A DNA stretch of 64,000 nucleotides from an uncultured Rhodospirillaceae bacterium (GCA_903901915.1 CAIUSV010000044.1:1-64000), one strand, 5' to 3'; positions 48,939-62,289 are shown, counted from the stretch's first letter. The notes: generated by a model not told the origin, from the sequence alone. Numbers and translations: made by a program.

Positions 48939-50453
48939 TCAGCGCACCGCCACCGACAGGCCGTCATGGGCGGCCCTGGCGAGCTCATAATTGTCGATCA
49001 GCTTGGCCACCGAGGCGTGGATCGGCTCGATGAAGGTCGACGGGTACACGCCCATCCAGATCACCACCACGATGAGGGGCACGAACACCGCCACCTCGCG
49101 CAGGTCGAGGTCGAGGATGGTCTTCAAATCCTCGCGCACCAAGCGGCCAAAGACCACCCGGCGGTAGAGGTACAGCATGTAGGACGCTCCGAGCACCAGA
49201 CCGGTGGCGGCGAAGAACGACACCCAGGTGTTGACCTGGAAGACGCCCAGCAGCACCAGGAACTCGCCGACGAAGCCAGAGGTTCCGGGCAGGCCGACCG
49301 AGGCCAGGGTGAACAGCATGAACACCGCCGCGTATTTCGGCATCCGCTCGGCCAGACCGCCGTAACGGCCGATCTCGCGGGTGTGCATGCGGTCGTAGAC
49401 CACGCCGACGCACAGGAACAGCGCGCTGGCGACGATGCCGTGCGACAGCATCTGGAAGATGGCGCCCTCGACCGCCTGGGTGGTCATGGCGAAGATGCCG
49501 ATGGTGACATAGCCCATGTGGGCCACCGAGCTGTAGGCGATCAGCTTCTTCATGTCCTCCTGCACCAGCGCCACCAGCGAGGTGTAGATCACCGCGACGA
49601 TGGACAGGGTGTAGACCAGGGGAGTGAAGTAGATCGACGCCTCGGGCATCATCGGCACCGAAAAGCGCAGGAAGCCGTATCCGCCCATCTTCAGCAGCAC
49701 GCCCGCCAGGATCACCGAACCGGCGGTCGGCGCCTCGACGTGGGCGTCGGGCAGCCAAGTATGGACCGGCCACATCGGCACCTTCACCGCGAACGAGGCG
49801 AAGAACGCCAGCCACAGCCACTGCTGCATGGCGAAGGGGAACGAATGCGCCATCAGCGACGGGATGTCGGTGGTGTGAGCCTCGAAGTACATGGCCAGCA
49901 TGGCCAACAGCATCAGCACCGAGCCGAGCAGGGTGTAGAGGAAGAACTTGAACGCCGCGTATACCCGCCGGCGACCGCCCCACACGCCGATGATGATGAA
50001 CATCGGGATCAGCACGCCCTCGAAGAACAGGTAGAACAGCACCAGATCAAGGGCGCAGAACATGCCCACCATCATGGTTTCCAGCACCAGGAAGGAAATC
50101 ATGTACTCCTTCACCCGCACCTTGACGCTGCCGAAGGTCGACAGGATGCACAAGGGCGTCAGGAAGGTGGACAGCAGCACGAACCACATGGATACCCCGT
50201 CCACGCCCATGGAATAGGCGATGGTGGTGCCAGGGAACCAGTTGGCGGTTTCCTTGAACTGGAAGTCGGGGGAGGCGCCGTTGAACTTGCCCCAGACGAA
50301 CAGGGAAACGATGAAGGTTGCCGCCGAGGTCAGCAGCGCCACGCTGCGGGCGTTCCTCGTCACCACCTCGGCTTCGCCGCGAATGGTGAGGATGAACAAC
50401 GCGCCGAGTAGCGGCAGGAACGTCGTCAGCGAGAGAAGTGGCCAGTCGTTCAT
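48939..50453 (-). CDS. nuoM: NADH-quinone oxidoreductase subunit M
   Basis: [38 protein letters not shown]. Confidence 0.97.
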   Translation of the reverse strand: MNDWPLLSLTTFLPLLGALFILTIRGEAEVVTRNARSVALLTSAATFIVSLFVWGKFNGASPDFQFKETANWFPGTTIAYSMGVDGVSMWFVLLSTFLTPLCILSTFGSVKVRVKEYMISFLVLETMMVGMFCALDLVLFYLFFEGVLIPMFIIIGVWGGRRRVYAAFKFFLYTLLGSVLMLLAMLAMYFEAHTTDIPSLMAHSFPFAMQQWLWLAFFASFAVKVPMWPVHTWLPDAHVEAPTAGSVILAGVLLKMGGYGFLRFSVPMMPEASIYFTPLVYTLSIVAVIYTSLVALVQEDMKKLIAYSSVAHMGYVTIGIFAMTTQAVEGAIFQMLSHGIVASALFLCVGVVYDRMHTREIGRYGGLAERMPKYAAVFMLFTLASVGLPGTSGFVGEFLVLLGVFQVNTWVSFFAATGLVLGASYMLYLYRRVVFGRLVREDLKTILDLDLREVAVFVPLIVVVIWMGVYPSTFIEPIHASVAKLIDNYELARAAHDGLSVAVR

Positions 50454-50471
50454 GTGACGTCTTCCTCGTCG

Positions 50472-52403
50472 TCAGCGCGCGTTGAAAATGTACCAGGTCA
50501 CGAACACCGCCACGCCGATCAGCATGGCGAAGGCGTAGTGGTAGATGAAGCCGCTTTGCAGCCGCGCCACCCGCCGCGCCATCCCCCGGGTCGCCGCCGC
50601 GACCCCGTCGGGGCCGCAACCGTCGATCAGGGCGCCGTCGCCGCCCAGCCACAAGCCGCGGCCGAGACGGAAGGCCGGCTTGACGAACAGGGTGTCGTAC
50701 AACTCGTCGAAGTACCACTTGTTCAGCAGGAAGCGGTAGATGCCCTGGAAGGCACCCGCCAGCGCCACCGGCAGGGCGGGTACCAGCGAGTAGAACAGAT
50801 AGGCCAGGGCGATGCCCGACACCGCCACCACCGTCGGCAGCAACGCCACCCATTCCGGAACATGGTGGGCGTTCTCCAGCGACGGATGCGCCGCCGTCAC
50901 CAGGATGGAATGCCCCCAGAACTCGTGGATACCATGGCCGACAAACAGCTCGTGGCCCAGCCAGCCGGCGAACACCGCACCCGTCGCCAGGAATAGCAGC
51001 GGCAGCAGCATCACCGCCGGGCTTTCGTGGACGTGGGCCATCACATGCTCGTCGGCGCGGGGACGGCCGTGGAACGTCAGCAGCAGCAGCCGCCAGGAAT
51101 AGAACGCCGTCAGGAAGGCGGCCGAGATGCCCATCCAGTAGGCACCCTGCCCGACCACCGTGTGCGAGGCCCAGGCCGCCTCCAGGATGGTGTCCTTGGA
51201 GTAGTAGCCGGCGAAGAACGGAATGCCGGCCAGGGCCAACGACCCGATCCACATCAGCGCCCAGGTCACTTTGACGTGCTTCCAGATGCCGCCCATCTTG
51301 CGGATGTCCTGCTCGTCGCTCATGGCGTGGATCACCGAACCGGCGCCGAGGAACAGCAGGGCCTTGAAGAAGGCATGGGTCATCAGGTGGAAGATCGCCG
51401 CCTGATAGGCCGATACGCCGATGGCGAAGAACATGTAGCCCAACTGCGAGCAGGTCGAGTAGGCGATGATCCGCTTGATATCGTTTTGCACGCAGCCCAC
51501 CGTCGCCGCGAAAATCGCGGTAGCGGCACCGACCACGGTCACCACGCTGAGCGCGGTATCGGAGAACTCGAACAGCGGGCTCATGCGGGCCACCATGAAC
51601 ACGCCGGCGGTCACCATGGTGGCGGCGTGGATCAAGGCGGAAACCGGCGTCGGACCCTCCATCGCGTCGGGCAGCCATGTGTGCAGGCCGAGCTGGGCCG
51701 ACTTGCCCATGGCGCCGACGAACAGCAGCAGGCAGCAGATGGTGATGGCGTGCCACTCGACGCCGAAGAAGGTCACGGTGGCATTGGCCTTATCGGGCGC
51801 CGCGGCAAAGATGGCGTCGAAGCCGACGCTGTCGAACAGGAAGAAAATGCCGAAGATGCCCAGCGCGAAGCCGAAATCACCCACCCGGTTGACCACGAAC
51901 GCCTTGATGGCGGCGGCGGAAGCCGACGGCTTCTCGTACCAGAAGCCGATCAGCAGGTAGGATGCAAGACCGACGCCTTCCCAGCCGAAGAACATCTGGA
52001 CCAGATTGTCGGCGGTCACCAGCATCAGCATGAAGAAGGTGAACAGGGACAGATAGCTCTGGAAGCGCTGGATGCACGGGTCATGGGCCATGTAGCCGAC
52101 CGAGTAGACATGCACCGCCGCCGACACCCAGGTGACGACGATCAGCATGACCGCGGTCAGGGTATCGACCTTCAACGCCCAGGTGACGTTGACCGAGCCG
52201 GACTGAATCCAGTTCATCAGCGCGATGGTCTCGGGCTGGCCGCCCAACGCCACCTTGGCGAAGGTCACCCCCGCCAGCGCGGCGGAAGCCAGCAGCAGCC
52301 CGCAGGTGACCAGCTGGGCCCCGCGCTTGCCGATGAAGCTGCCGAACAGACCGGCGATGGCAGCTCCCAGCAGCGGCAGGAATACGGTCGCGATGGTGAT
52401 CAT
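50472..52403 (-). CDS. nuoL: NADH-quinone oxidoreductase subunit L
   Basis: AQLGLHTWLPDAMEGPTPVSALIHAATMVTAGVFMVARMSP. Confidence 0.97.
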   Translation of the reverse strand: MITIATVFLPLLGAAIAGLFGSFIGKRGAQLVTCGLLLASAALAGVTFAKVALGGQPETIALMNWIQSGSVNVTWALKVDTLTAVMLIVVTWVSAAVHVYSVGYMAHDPCIQRFQSYLSLFTFFMLMLVTADNLVQMFFGWEGVGLASYLLIGFWYEKPSASAAAIKAFVVNRVGDFGFALGIFGIFFLFDSVGFDAIFAAAPDKANATVTFFGVEWHAITICCLLLFVGAMGKSAQLGLHTWLPDAMEGPTPVSALIHAATMVTAGVFMVARMSPLFEFSDTALSVVTVVGAATAIFAATVGCVQNDIKRIIAYSTCSQLGYMFFAIGVSAYQAAIFHLMTHAFFKALLFLGAGSVIHAMSDEQDIRKMGGIWKHVKVTWALMWIGSLALAGIPFFAGYYSKDTILEAAWASHTVVGQGAYWMGISAAFLTAFYSWRLLLLTFHGRPRADEHVMAHVHESPAVMLLPLLFLATGAVFAGWLGHELFVGHGIHEFWGHSILVTAAHPSLENAHHVPEWVALLPTVVAVSGIALAYLFYSLVPALPVALAGAFQGIYRFLLNKWYFDELYDTLFVKPAFRLGRGLWLGGDGALIDGCGPDGVAAATRGMARRVARLQSGFIYHYAFAMLIGVAVFVTWYIFNAR

Positions 52404-52409
52404 CCGCTT

Positions 52410-52721
52410 CTACCCCTTGAGCTGGCTGACTTCTTCGACCGCGATGGTACCGCGGTTGCGGAAGAAGATGACGACGATGGCCAGACCGATGGCGGCTTCA
52501 GCCGCCGCCACCGTCATGATGAACATGGCGAACACCTGACCGACCAGGTCGTTCAGATAGGACGAGAACGCCACCAGATTGAGGTTCACCGCCAACAGCA
52601 TCATCTCGATCGACATCATGATGATGATGATGTTCTTGCGGTTGATGAAGATGCCGAACACCCCCAGCGTGAAGATGATGGCGGCAACCGTCAGATAATG
52701 GGACAGACCGATCTCGAACAT
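52410..52721 (-). CDS. nuoK: NADH-quinone oxidoreductase subunit K
   Basis: [41 protein letters not shown]. Confidence 0.97.
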   Translation of the reverse strand: MFEIGLSHYLTVAAIIFTLGVFGIFINRKNIIIIMMSIEMMLLAVNLNLVAFSSYLNDLVGQVFAMFIMTVAAAEAAIGLAIVVIFFRNRGTIAVEEVSQLKG

Positions 52722-53329
52722 CAGATGCCCCTCCCCGACTGGACCTTGCGCAGTACCGCCGATTTGGCCGTGCGCGCCACCTGATCGGCGATGACCTGCT
52801 TGCGAACCCCGGTGCGGGACCGATGGGTCAACAAAATGGTGCCGATCATCGCCACCAGCAGGATCAGTCCCGACGCCTGGAACATGTAGACGTAGTTGGT
52901 ATAGATCAGCTTCCCCAGCGCCACGATATTGGTGGCTTGATCGATGGTCGGCGTCGGCGCCCGGATCAGCGCCTCGACATCGGGGGCAAAGGCCCAGCCG
53001 CCGACCATGGCCAGCAGCTCCACCAACAGCACCACCGCGATCAACGCCCCGGTGGGCAGGTATTGCAGGAAGCCCTCGCGGAACTGGACCTGATTGATGT
53101 CGAGCATCATCACCACGAACAGGAACAGCACCGCCACCGCGCCGACATAGACCACCACCAGCACCATGGCGAGGAACTCGGCCCCCAGCAGCAGGAACAA
53201 CCCCGCCGAGTTGAAGAAGGCGAGAATCAGCCAAAGTACGGAATTCACCGGGTTGCGTGCCGAGATGACCATCACCCCGGCCCCTACCACGATGGCAGAG
53301 AACATGTAGAAGATCAGAGCCGTGAACAT
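52721..53329 (-). CDS. nuoJ: NADH-quinone oxidoreductase subunit J
   Basis: [53 protein letters not shown]. Confidence 0.97.
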   Translation of the reverse strand: MFTALIFYMFSAIVVGAGVMVISARNPVNSVLWLILAFFNSAGLFLLLGAEFLAMVLVVVYVGAVAVLFLFVVMMLDINQVQFREGFLQYLPTGALIAVVLLVELLAMVGGWAFAPDVEALIRAPTPTIDQATNIVALGKLIYTNYVYMFQASGLILLVAMIGTILLTHRSRTGVRKQVIADQVARTAKSAVLRKVQSGRGI

Positions 53330-53344
53330 GCCTCGTCCCCTAAA

Positions 53345-53833
53345 TCAGCGGTAGGGCGCGTCGGCGGCGATGCGGTAGGCCAATTCGACCTCCCAGCGGT
53401 CGCCGTTGGCGAGCAGTTTGGACTTGTTGTACATGAGCTCCGCCCGGGTCTCGGTGGCGTACTCGAAGTTCGGCCCCTCGACGATGGCGTCCACCGGGCA
53501 CGCCTCCTGGCAGAAGCCGCAGAAGATGCACTTCGTCATGTCGAGGTCGTAGCGCCGCGCCCGGCGCGACCCGTCCGCCCGCGGCTCCGGCTCGATGGTG
53601 ATGGCCTGGGCCGGACATACCGCCTCGCAAAGCTTGCAGGCGATGCAGCGTTCCTCGCCGTTGGCATAACGGCGCAATGCATGCTCGCCGCGGAAGCGGG
53701 GCGACAACACACCCTTTTCATAGGGGTAGTTGATGGTCACCGGCGGCTTGAAGAAATAACGCAGCGTCACCGCCAAGCCCTGAAACAGCTCGTACAGGAA
53801 GAACGCGCGCGCGGTGCGGTCGATGAACGACAT
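53345..53833 (-). CDS. nuoI: NADH-quinone oxidoreductase subunit I
   Basis: Two 4Fe-4S motifs [12 protein letters not shown] and [16 protein letters not shown]. Confidence 0.97.
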   Translation of the reverse strand: MSFIDRTARAFFLYELFQGLAVTLRYFFKPPVTINYPYEKGVLSPRFRGEHALRRYANGEERCIACKLCEAVCPAQAITIEPEPRADGSRRARRYDLDMTKCIFCGFCQEACPVDAIVEGPNFEYATETRAELMYNKSKLLANGDRWEVELAYRIAADAPYR

Positions 53834-53844
53834 CAGTCAGGCTC

Positions 53845-54873
53845 CTATCCCTGATTCGGCAGCCAACCGAACGCGGTCAGCACGCTTGCGGTCAGAACCA
53901 GCCATATCAACGAGAACGGCAGGAATACCTTCCAGCCCAGGCGCATCAACTGGTCGTAGCGATAACGCGGGAAGGTGGCTCGCACCCACAGGAAGATGAA
54001 CATCACGAAGCAGATCTTGAGGAACAGCCACAGCGGCCCCGGGATCATATTGAACGGCGCGATGTCGAACAGCGGCAGCCACCCGCCCAGGAACAGAATG
54101 GAGGTCATCGCCCCCATCAGCAGCATGTTGGCGTACTCGCCCAAAAAGAACAGGGCGAAGGCCATGGCCGAGTATTCGACGTTGTAGCCGGCCACCAGTT
54201 CCGCCTCGGCCTCGGGAAGGTCGAAGGGCGAGCGATTGGTCTCGGCCAGGCCGGAAATCAGGAAGATGAAGAACATCGGCAGGTGCGGGATGATGAACCA
54301 CATCTTCTTTTGCGCCAGCACCACGTCGGAGAGGTTCAGCGACCCCACCGTCAGCAGCACCGAGATCAGCACGAAGCCGATGGAGACCTCGTAGGACACC
54401 ATCTGCGCCGCCGACCGCAGGCCGCCGAGGAAGGCGTACTTTGAGTTGGAGGCCCAACCGGCCATGACGATGCCGTACACCCCCATGGACGAGATGGCGA
54501 AGATGTAAAGGATGCCGACGTTGATGTCGGCCAGCACCATGCCCTGATCGAACGGGATCACCGCCCACGCCACCAGCGCCAGGAAGAAGGTCAGCATCGG
54601 CGCGCCGATGAAGATCACCGGGTTGGAGTTGGTCGGAAGCACCGTCTCCTTGACGAACAGCTTGAGGCCGTCCGCCATGGGCTGCAGCAGCCCGAGCGGC
54701 CCAACCGTGTTGGGTCCCTTGCGCAGCTGCATGGCACCGATCACCTTGCGCTCGGCATAGGTGAGGTACGCCACCGCGATCAGCAGCGGCAAGACGATGG
54801 CGACGATCTGAACGACGATTACGATCAGACGCCAGACGAAGGGGGGCAGCAGCCCGGCCAGAAGGTCAACCAT
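53845..54873 (-). CDS. nuoH: NADH-quinone oxidoreductase subunit H
   Basis: [38 protein letters not shown]. Confidence 0.97.
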   Translation of the reverse strand: MVDLLAGLLPPFVWRLIVIVVQIVAIVLPLLIAVAYLTYAERKVIGAMQLRKGPNTVGPLGLLQPMADGLKLFVKETVLPTNSNPVIFIGAPMLTFFLALVAWAVIPFDQGMVLADINVGILYIFAISSMGVYGIVMAGWASNSKYAFLGGLRSAAQMVSYEVSIGFVLISVLLTVGSLNLSDVVLAQKKMWFIIPHLPMFFIFLISGLAETNRSPFDLPEAEAELVAGYNVEYSAMAFALFFLGEYANMLLMGAMTSILFLGGWLPLFDIAPFNMIPGPLWLFLKICFVMFIFLWVRATFPRYRYDQLMRLGWKVFLPFSLIWLVLTASVLTAFGWLPNQG

Positions 54874-56935
54874 GGGTCCCCGTCTTCTTGTGGTTGCAAC
54901 CACCGCCGAACGCCGCCGTGCACTCCGCCATGGTCTTGGAGGCACGACTGATCGGGTCGGTCATGTAGAAGTTGTCGATACCAGACACCAGCGACCGGTC
55001 CGACGGCGTACCGTCGGTGCCGAAAGCGGCCCCCCAGGGGGCGGCGGTGACCTCGCCGATGGCGGCGAAGACCGGACTGACCTTGGTCAGACGCTCGCGC
55101 ACCGCCTTCAGGCTGTCGTAAGGCAGCAACTTACCCAACGTCTCGGACAGCGCGCGAATGATGCGCCAATCCTCCTTGGCCTCGCCGGGCGGGAAGACCG
55201 CCAGCTTGGTCTGCTGGGCCCGGCCTTCGGTGTTGACGTAGGTGGCGTTCTTCTCGGTATAGGCCGCACCGGGCAAAACCACGTCGGCGCGGTGCGCCCC
55301 GGCATCGCCATGGGACCCCTGATAGACCACGAAGGCACTGCCAAGGCCCTTGACGTCGATCTCGTCGGCGCCAAGCAGGAACACTACCGAGATGTCACCC
55401 TTGGCGGCGCCATCGACGATGGCGGCGGTATCCCGCCCCCCCGTCCCCGGCACGAAACCGAGGTCGAGACCACCGACGCGGGCCGCTGCTGTGTGCAGTA
55501 CGTTAAAGCCGTTCCAACCGTCCTTGACCAATCCGGCGGCATCGGCCAGCTTGCGGGCCAGCCCCAGGATCGCCGCACCGTCGTCAGCGGCCAAGGCGCC
55601 CTGACCGATGATCAGCGCCGGCTTGGCCGCCGCCTTCAGCACCTCGAAGAAGGGATGCTTGCCGTCGGCGATATCCTTGAGAACCGTCGCCGAAGCCCCC
55701 AGATGCTCGTACTTGTAGGTCAGGTCCGACTTGTGGCCGATGCGCGCCACCTTGAAGCCACCCTTGCTCCAACGCTTGCGAATGCGCGCGTTGAGTACCG
55801 GGGATTCCTTGCGCGGATTGGTGCCGATCAGCAACAGCGCGTCGGCCTCCTCGATGCCCGCCGCCGTGCTGTTGAACAGGTACGACGCCCGCACCGCCGG
55901 ATCGAGCTTGGCGCCGTCCTGACGACAATCCAGATTGGGCGACCCCAGCAGCGCCATCAGGTCCTTCAGCGCCACCATGGCCTCGGCGTCGGCCTGATCA
56001 CCGGCGATGGCGGCGATCTTCGAGCCGTCGAGGCCCTTGATCCTGGCGGCGATGGCGGCGAATGCCTCGGCCCAGCTCGCCGGCTGCAACTTGCCGTCCT
56101 TGCGGACATATGGCCGGTCCAGACGCTGGCGCTTAAGCCCATCGACGGCAAAGCGCGAGCGGTCCGACAACCATTCCTCGTTGACGTCCTCGTTGACGCG
56201 GGGCAGGACGCGAATGACCTCGTTGCCGCGGGTGTCGACCCGGATGGACGCGCCGAGGCCGTCCATGGCATCGATGCTTTCGGTCTTCTTCAACTCCCAC
56301 GCCCGGTAGGTATAGGACGCCGGCTTATTGGTCAGCGCCCCCACCGGGCACAGGTCGATCAGGTTACCCGACAGCTCGGACGAAACCGCTGCGTTGACGT
56401 AGCGACCGATCTCCAGGTGCTCGCCGCGACCGAGACCACCCAGCACCGGGGTGCCGGCGACTTCGGAAATGAAGCGGATACAGCGGGTGCATTGGATGCA
56501 GCGGGTCATCATGGTCTGAACCAGCGGACCATAATCCTTGTCCGGCACCGCCCGCTTGCCCTCCTGGCAACGGCCGCGATCGGAGCCATAGGCCATGGCC
56601 TGATCCTGCAGATCGCACTCGCCGCCCTGGTCGCAGATCGGGCAGTCGAGCGGATGGTTGATCAGCAGGAATTCCATCACCCCCTGGCGGGCCTTGCGCA
56701 CCACCGCGGTGTTGGTCTTGACCACCATGCCCTCGCCCACCGGTTGGGCGCAGGACGCCACCGGCTTGGGCATCTTCTCCACTTCCACCAAGCACATGCG
56801 GCAATTGCCGGCGATGGCGAGGCGCTCGTGATAGCAGAAACGCGGGATCTCGATGCCGAGTTGGTCGGCGGCCTGGATGATGGTCGTCCCGGCCTCGACT
56901 TCGATTTCCCTGCCGTCGATCGTCAGCTTGGGCAT
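54866..56935 (-). CDS. nuoG: NADH-quinone oxidoreductase subunit G
   Basis: GCxxC-type Fe-S motifs ([34 protein letters not shown]). Confidence 0.97.
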   Translation of the reverse strand: MPKLTIDGREIEVEAGTTIIQAADQLGIEIPRFCYHERLAIAGNCRMCLVEVEKMPKPVASCAQPVGEGMVVKTNTAVVRKARQGVMEFLLINHPLDCPICDQGGECDLQDQAMAYGSDRGRCQEGKRAVPDKDYGPLVQTMMTRCIQCTRCIRFISEVAGTPVLGGLGRGEHLEIGRYVNAAVSSELSGNLIDLCPVGALTNKPASYTYRAWELKKTESIDAMDGLGASIRVDTRGNEVIRVLPRVNEDVNEEWLSDRSRFAVDGLKRQRLDRPYVRKDGKLQPASWAEAFAAIAARIKGLDGSKIAAIAGDQADAEAMVALKDLMALLGSPNLDCRQDGAKLDPAVRASYLFNSTAAGIEEADALLLIGTNPRKESPVLNARIRKRWSKGGFKVARIGHKSDLTYKYEHLGASATVLKDIADGKHPFFEVLKAAAKPALIIGQGALAADDGAAILGLARKLADAAGLVKDGWNGFNVLHTAAARVGGLDLGFVPGTGGRDTAAIVDGAAKGDISVVFLLGADEIDVKGLGSAFVVYQGSHGDAGAHRADVVLPGAAYTEKNATYVNTEGRAQQTKLAVFPPGEAKEDWRIIRALSETLGKLLPYDSLKAVRERLTKVSPVFAAIGEVTAAPWGAAFGTDGTPSDRSLVSGIDNFYMTDPISRASKTMAECTAAFGGGCNHKKTGTHG

Positions 56936-56952
56936 TGCCGTACTCTCTCTTC

Positions 56953-58236
56953 TCAGGCCGCGCGGGTCTTGGCTTGGCGATCCTTGATGCGCCGCTCAAG
57001 CTCGGGACGGAAGGTGCGGATCAGGCCCTGGACCGGCCACGCGGCCGCATCACCCAGGGCGCAGATGGTGTGACCCTCGATCTGCCGGGAAACCTCCTCG
57101 AGAAGGTCGATCTCGGACAGCTGGGCGTCGCCGGTAACCATGCGGTTCATGATGCGGGCCATCCAGCCGGTGCCTTCGCGGCACGGCGTGCACTGGCCGC
57201 AGCTCTCGTGCCAGTAGAACTTGGACAGCCGGGCGATGGCGCGGACCAGATCGGTGGACTTGTCCATGACGATCACCGCCGCGGTGCCAAGACCGGAGCG
57301 CTGGGCCTTGAGCGCGTCGAAATCCATGGTCACGGTATCGCACTGAGCCTTGTTCAGCATCGGCACCGACGACCCGCCGGGAATGATCGCCAACAGATTG
57401 TCCCAGCCGCCGCGCACACCGCCGGCATGCTTTTCGATGAGGTCCTTGAGCGGAACACCCATTTCCTCTTCGACGTTGCACGGATTGTTCACATGGCCGG
57501 AAATGCAGAACACCTTGGTGCCGGTGTTGTTGGGCTTGCCCAGGCCGGCGAACCAGGAGGCACCGCGACGCAGGATGGTGGGCGAAACCGCGATGGATTC
57601 CACGTTGTTAACCGTGGTCGGACAGCCGTAAAGGCCGACACCGGCCGGAAACGGCGGCTTCAGGCGGGGCTGGCCCTTCTTGCCTTCCAAGCTTTCGATC
57701 AGCGCCGATTCCTCGCCGCAAACATAGGCGCCGGCGCCGCGATGGACGTAGACCTCGCAGTCCCAGCCCGAGCCGCAGGCGTTCGGCCCGATCAGGCCGG
57801 CAGCCCTGGCTTCGTCGATGGCGTAGTTGAGGTGTTCGGCCTCGCGCACGAATTCGCCGCGAATATAGATATAAGCGGCGTGCGCCCCGATGGCGAAACT
57901 GGCGATCAGCGCGCCCTCGACCAGCTTATGCGGATCGAACCGCATCATCTCGCGGTCCTTGCAGGTGCCGGGCTCGCCCTCGTCGGCGTTGATAACGAGG
58001 TAGTGCGGCCGTGGCCCTTCGGTCTTGGGCATGAACGACCACTTCACCCCGGTGGGGAAGCCGGCGCCGCCTCGGCCGCGCAGACCGGAATTCTTCATCT
58101 CGTCGATGATCCAGTCGCGGCCCTTGGCGAGAATGTCCTTGGTGCCATTCCAGTCCCCGCGTGAGCGCGCCCCGGCCAGCCGCCAGTCGTGGAGGCCGTA
58201 CAGGTTGGTGAAGATCCTATCTGAGTCGCGCAGCAT
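56953..58236 (-). CDS. nuoF: NADH-quinone oxidoreductase subunit F
   Basis: [33 protein letters not shown]. Confidence 0.97.
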   Translation of the reverse strand: MLRDSDRIFTNLYGLHDWRLAGARSRGDWNGTKDILAKGRDWIIDEMKNSGLRGRGGAGFPTGVKWSFMPKTEGPRPHYLVINADEGEPGTCKDREMMRFDPHKLVEGALIASFAIGAHAAYIYIRGEFVREAEHLNYAIDEARAAGLIGPNACGSGWDCEVYVHRGAGAYVCGEESALIESLEGKKGQPRLKPPFPAGVGLYGCPTTVNNVESIAVSPTILRRGASWFAGLGKPNNTGTKVFCISGHVNNPCNVEEEMGVPLKDLIEKHAGGVRGGWDNLLAIIPGGSSVPMLNKAQCDTVTMDFDALKAQRSGLGTAAVIVMDKSTDLVRAIARLSKFYWHESCGQCTPCREGTGWMARIMNRMVTGDAQLSEIDLLEEVSRQIEGHTICALGDAAAWPVQGLIRTFRPELERRIKDRQAKTRAA

Positions 58237-58844
58237 CAGGCCTTCTCCGTCTGGAAGGTAAGCTCGGTGAGCGAAGTCGGCCCGCCCGCCGGGCACGAGA
58301 ACTGGCGACCGTTCTGCGGACCCGGCTTGGGGGTCTCGCCGCGCTTCAGCGCCTCCAGCACCGCCTTGGTGCTGTTGGCGTCCAGGTCCTCGTAATAATC
58401 GTCGTTGATCTGCATCATCGGCGCGTTGACGCAGGCGCCCAGGCATTCAACTTCCGACAGGGTAAACAGCCCGTCGGAGGTCATGTCGCCGAAATCGACG
58501 CCCAGCGCCGCCTTGGCGGCGGCAACCACGTCGTCGGAACCTCGCAGCATGCAGGGCAGGTTGGTGCAGACCTGGACGTGGAACTTACCCACCGGCTTGC
58601 GGTTGTACATGGTGTAGAAGGTCGCCACCTCCTCCACCCGGATGGGGGCCATGTCCAGCATGCCGGCAATCACCTCCATGGCGGCGCGGCTGACCCAGCC
58701 TTCCTGGCGCTGGGCCAGATCAAGCAGCGGCATCACCGCGCTCTGCTGGCGGCCGGCGGGATATTTGGCGATGAAGGCCTTGGCCTTCTCGGCATAATCC
58801 GCCGTGAAGGCGAAGCTGTTCGGTTCGTGGGTCATGTTGCTCAT
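58236..58844 (-). CDS. nuoE: NADH-quinone oxidoreductase subunit E
   Basis: [38 protein letters not shown]. Confidence 0.97.
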   Translation of the reverse strand: MSNMTHEPNSFAFTADYAEKAKAFIAKYPAGRQQSAVMPLLDLAQRQEGWVSRAAMEVIAGMLDMAPIRVEEVATFYTMYNRKPVGKFHVQVCTNLPCMLRGSDDVVAAAKAALGVDFGDMTSDGLFTLSEVECLGACVNAPMMQINDDYYEDLDANSTKAVLEALKRGETPKPGPQNGRQFSCPAGGPTSLTELTFQTEKA

Positions 58845-60019
58845 CGGTCGATCTCGCCGAAAACGATGTCGACGGAGCCGATGTTGGCGACCACGTCGGC
58901 CAGCATGTGCCCCTTGGACATCATGTCGAGGGCCTGGAGGGAGACGAACCCCGGCGGCCGGATCTTGCAGCGGTAAGGCTTACCCGAGCCGTCGGAGATC
59001 AGATAGACCGAGAACTCGCCCTTGGGCGCCTCGGTAGCGGCATAGACCTCGCCGGCCGGGACATGGAAGCCCTCGGTGCACAGCTTGAAGTGATGGATCA
59101 ACGCCTCCATCGAAGTCTTCATCTCGGCGCGCGGCGGTGGGCTGACCTTGCGGTCCTGCACCTTGACCGGGCCGCCCGGCATCTTGGCCAGGCACTGCTT
59201 CATGATCTTGATGCTTTCGCGCATTTCGAGAATGCGCATCAGGTAGCGGTCGTAGCAATCGCCGTGGCTGCCCACCGGAATGTCGAAGTCCATCTCGTCA
59301 TAGACTTCGTAGGGCTGGGCCTTGCGCAGGTCCCAGGCGATGCCCGAGGCGCGCAGATTGGCGCCGGTAAAGCCCCAGTCCAGGGCCTGATCCGGACTGA
59401 CGATGCCGATATCCACCACCCGCTGCTTGAAGATGCGGTTTTCGGTGGCGATGGTCTCCATGTCGTCGAGGACGGGAATGAAGGTCTCACACCACTGGCC
59501 GATGTCGTCGAGCAGATCCGGCGGCAGATCGGCGGCGACGCCGCCCACCCGGAAATAGGCGGTATGGAGCCGGGCACCCGAGGCGCGCTCGTAATACTCC
59601 ATCAGCTTCTCGCGTTCCTCGAAGGCGTAGAGCAGCGGCGTCATGCCGCCCACGTCCATGACGAAACAGCCGACGTTCAGCAGATGGTTGAGGATGCGGC
59701 TGAGCTCGGCCATCAGCGTGCGGATGTACTTGGCCCGCGGCGGCAATTCGATCCCCAGCAGCCGCTCCGTCGCCAGGACGAACGGATGCTCCTGGTTCAT
59801 GGTGCCGACATAATCCAGCCGGTCGAAATACGGCGTCGATTGCAGGTAGGTCTTGTGCTCAATCAGCTTCTCGGTACCCCGATGCAGCAGGCCGATATGG
59901 GGGTCGGCTCGCGCCACCACCTCGCCCGCCATCTCCAGCACCAGACGCAGCACGCCGTGCGCCGCCGGATGCTGGGGACCGAAATTGATGCTGTAATTCT
60001 GGATCTGGGATTCGGCCAT
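58841..60019 (-). CDS. nuoD: NADH-quinone oxidoreductase subunit D
   Basis: [39 protein letters not shown]. Confidence 0.97.
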   Translation of the reverse strand: MAESQIQNYSINFGPQHPAAHGVLRLVLEMAGEVVARADPHIGLLHRGTEKLIEHKTYLQSTPYFDRLDYVGTMNQEHPFVLATERLLGIELPPRAKYIRTLMAELSRILNHLLNVGCFVMDVGGMTPLLYAFEEREKLMEYYERASGARLHTAYFRVGGVAADLPPDLLDDIGQWCETFIPVLDDMETIATENRIFKQRVVDIGIVSPDQALDWGFTGANLRASGIAWDLRKAQPYEVYDEMDFDIPVGSHGDCYDRYLMRILEMRESIKIMKQCLAKMPGGPVKVQDRKVSPPPRAEMKTSMEALIHHFKLCTEGFHVPAGEVYAATEAPKGEFSVYLISDGSGKPYRCKIRPPGFVSLQALDMMSKGHMLADVVANIGSVDIVFGEIDR

Positions 60020-60020
60020 C

Positions 60021-60623
60021 TCAGCTATTCCCCCCGGCCTTCTCGTCGCCCGGCAGCGGACCTTCCCACGGCGACAGGAAATCGAAGCTGCGGAAATCCT
60101 GGGTGAGTTTCACCGGCTCGTAGACCACCCGCTTCTGCTCGTCGTCGTAACGCACCTCGACATAGCCGGTCAGCGGGAAATCCTTGCGCAGCGGATGCCC
60201 CTCGAAGCCGTAATCGGTCAGGATGCGGCGCAGATCGGGATGGTCGGAGAACAGCACCCCGTACATGTCCCACACCTCGCGCTCGAACCACCCCGCCGAA
60301 CTGAACACCCCGGTCACCGAGGGAACCGGAGTCTCCTCGTCGGTGGCGACCTTCACCCGGACCCGCTGGTTATGCTTCAGCGACAGCAGGTGATAGACCA
60401 CGTCGAAGCGCTGCTCGCGCGACGGCCAGTCCACCCCGCACACATCCACCAGCTGCTTGAACAGGCAACCGGCGTCGTCACGGAGATAGGTGAGAACCTT
60501 GACCACCCCGGCGGCGCGGACCTGAAGCGTCAGTTCGCCGCAGCGATTGACCTCGGTCCCCAACACGTCCTGGGGCAGGGCTGCGGCGATGTAGTCGCCA
60601 AGATCCTTCAGCGCTTGCGTCAT
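60021..60623 (-). CDS. nuoC: NADH-quinone oxidoreductase subunit C
   Basis: [51 protein letters not shown]. Confidence 0.97.
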   Translation of the reverse strand: MTQALKDLGDYIAAALPQDVLGTEVNRCGELTLQVRAAGVVKVLTYLRDDAGCLFKQLVDVCGVDWPSREQRFDVVYHLLSLKHNQRVRVKVATDEETPVPSVTGVFSSAGWFEREVWDMYGVLFSDHPDLRRILTDYGFEGHPLRKDFPLTGYVEVRYDDEQKRVVYEPVKLTQDFRSFDFLSPWEGPLPGDEKAGGNS

Positions 60624-60646
60624 GTTGGGCAATCCCTGTTTGTGCG

Positions 60647-61213
60647 CTAGCGGAAAATCGACCCGGTGCGCCGGATCTTCTTCTTCAGTTGCAGGATGCC
60701 GTACATCAGCGCCTCGGCGCTGGGCGGGCAGCCCGGCACATAGATATCCACCGGCACGATGCGGTCGCACCCGCGTACCACCGAGTAGGAATAATGGTAG
60801 TAGCCGCCACCGTTGGCGCACGATCCCATCGAGATCACCCAGCGCGGCTCGGCCATCTGGTCGTAGACGCGCCGTAGCGCCGGCGCCATCTTGTTGGTCA
60901 GCGTGCCGGCGACGATCATCAGGTCGGACTGGCGCGGGCTGGGACGGAAGACGACGCCGAAGCGGTCCATGTCGTAACGCGAACAGCCCGCGTGCATCAT
61001 CTCGACGGCGCAACAGGCCAGACCGAAGGTCACCGGCCAAAGGCTGCCGGTACGGGCCCAGTTGACCACGGCGTCGACGCTGGCGACGACAAAACCCTTA
61101 TCGGAAATCTCGTCGGTGACGACACGCAGCAGCGCATCCTGGGCCGGACCGGGAGGCAGCGGCGCCGCGTGGTCGGCCGACAGGATGCCGGTGGAGGACG
61201 GGTTCACTCCCAT
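60647..61213 (-). CDS. nuoB: NADH-quinone oxidoreductase subunit B
   Basis: [56 protein letters not shown]. Start may be 61234. Confidence 0.96.
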   Translation of the reverse strand: MGVNPSSTGILSADHAAPLPPGPAQDALLRVVTDEISDKGFVVASVDAVVNWARTGSLWPVTFGLACCAVEMMHAGCSRYDMDRFGVVFRPSPRQSDLMIVAGTLTNKMAPALRRVYDQMAEPRWVISMGSCANGGGYYHYSYSVVRGCDRIVPVDIYVPGCPPSAEALMYGILQLKKKIRRTGSIFR

Positions 61214-61569
61214 TCCAGGGCTCCCTTTCGCCATTCATAGATGAAGCCGACGGTCAGCACGCCCAGGAACAGCATCATCGACCAGAACCCGAACATGCCG
61301 ATCTTGCCCAGCGTCACCGCCCACGGAAACAGGAAGGCGACTTCCAGGTCAAAGATGATGAACAGGATGGCGACGAGGTAGAACCGCACCTCGAACTTGG
61401 AACGGGCATCGCCGAAGGCGTCGAAGCCGCATTCATAGGCGGCCGCCTTCTCCGTGTCGGGCTTCTGGGTCGCGACCAGCCATGAGCCGCCGACACAGAT
61501 CCCGGCGACGACGATGGCGATGCCGAGAAAAACCAGGATAGGCAGATATTCGAGCAGCCAAGCGTCCAT
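61204..61569 (-). CDS. nuoA: NADH-quinone oxidoreductase subunit A
   Basis: [41 protein letters not shown]. Confidence 0.97.
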   Translation of the reverse strand: MDAWLLEYLPILVFLGIAIVVAGICVGGSWLVATQKPDTEKAAAYECGFDAFGDARSKFEVRFYLVAILFIIFDLEVAFLFPWAVTLGKIGMFGFWSMMLFLGVLTVGFIYEWRKGALEWE

Positions 61570-61806
61570 CGTCCCGCCCTACCAAAAGGTGTTCCGACCC
61601 GAGGCCCCATCCCGACTTCCGGATCGTCGCGCGCCCGATCCCGCCCTTAGACTGCCAAACATCTTGGAATTGTCGTCATGGCGGGGTGGTGCGAAAGCGA
61701 CGGTTCGTGAATGCCGATCGGGAGCGACCTCCTGCTACAAACCACACCACACTGCGCCCGCCCTTGGCCGGTCGCCCCCCGCGGAACCACCTCTATCAGG
61801 GCGGTA

Positions 61807-61883
61807 TGGCGGGAGTGACGGGGCTCGAACCCGCGACCTCCGGCGTGACAGGCCGGCGCTCTGACCGACTGAGCTACACCCCC
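61807..61883 (-). tRNA. tRNA-Asp (anticodon GTC), CCA encoded
   Basis: GGGGGTGTAGCTCAGTCGGTCAGAGCGCCGGCCTGTCACGCCGGAGGTCGCGGGTTCGAGCCCCGTCACTCCCGCCA. Confidence 0.95.
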
Positions 61884-62152
61884 CGCGGCCACCCGCGTGG
61901 GTAGGAGCGGTGTAATCCAGGGCCAATGACCTGTCAAGCCAACAAGGTGATACCCACAACATTTTTATGGCGGAAGGGGCATGCGGAAATCCGCGAGGGA
62001 AGCTGGCACGCCAAAATTGGCCGATCGTCACGATGGCTAGATTTATAATAATTGCCGACTTATCCCAAAGTATGCGCAGTATAACCATATTCGGCGCCGA
62101 CTGGACTTTGCATAGTCTTCGCTAGATCACAATGAAATGTCTTGATGTTTTT

Positions 62153-62166
62153 TTGACATAGATCAG
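62153..62166. promoter_or_regulatory. FNR/FixK-like box TTGACATAGATCAG
   Basis: Near match to TTGAY-N4-RTCAA in an AT-rich intergenic patch. Confidence 0.4.
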
Positions 62167-62289
62167 TTGTTAACGTTTCGTCACCTTTCGCCGCGTAAAA
62201 TGGCGCATAACTGACGATGAGGGGGCGGTCTTTTTCCGGCATCCCACAGGTGCGGAAGGCCGGCGTGAGAGTCGGCGCGATCTCACCGG

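Noticed and set aside
50047-51756. 569-aa minus-strand ORF
   Set aside because: Alternative frame on the same strand as nuoL/nuoM; Arg/His/Gly-rich and overlapped by two confident genes.
51027-52784. 585-aa plus-strand ORF rich in His/Gln/Asp
   Set aside because: Antisense to nuoL/nuoK; composition is typical of a codon-shadow frame.
54872-57073. 733-aa plus-strand ORF
   Set aside because: Antisense to nuoG/nuoF; low-complexity shadow translation.
47462-61569. Unusual complex I organisation
   Set aside because: All 14 subunits A-N are present in canonical order; an ordinary alphaproteobacterial nuo operon followed by birA-coaX-rnj.
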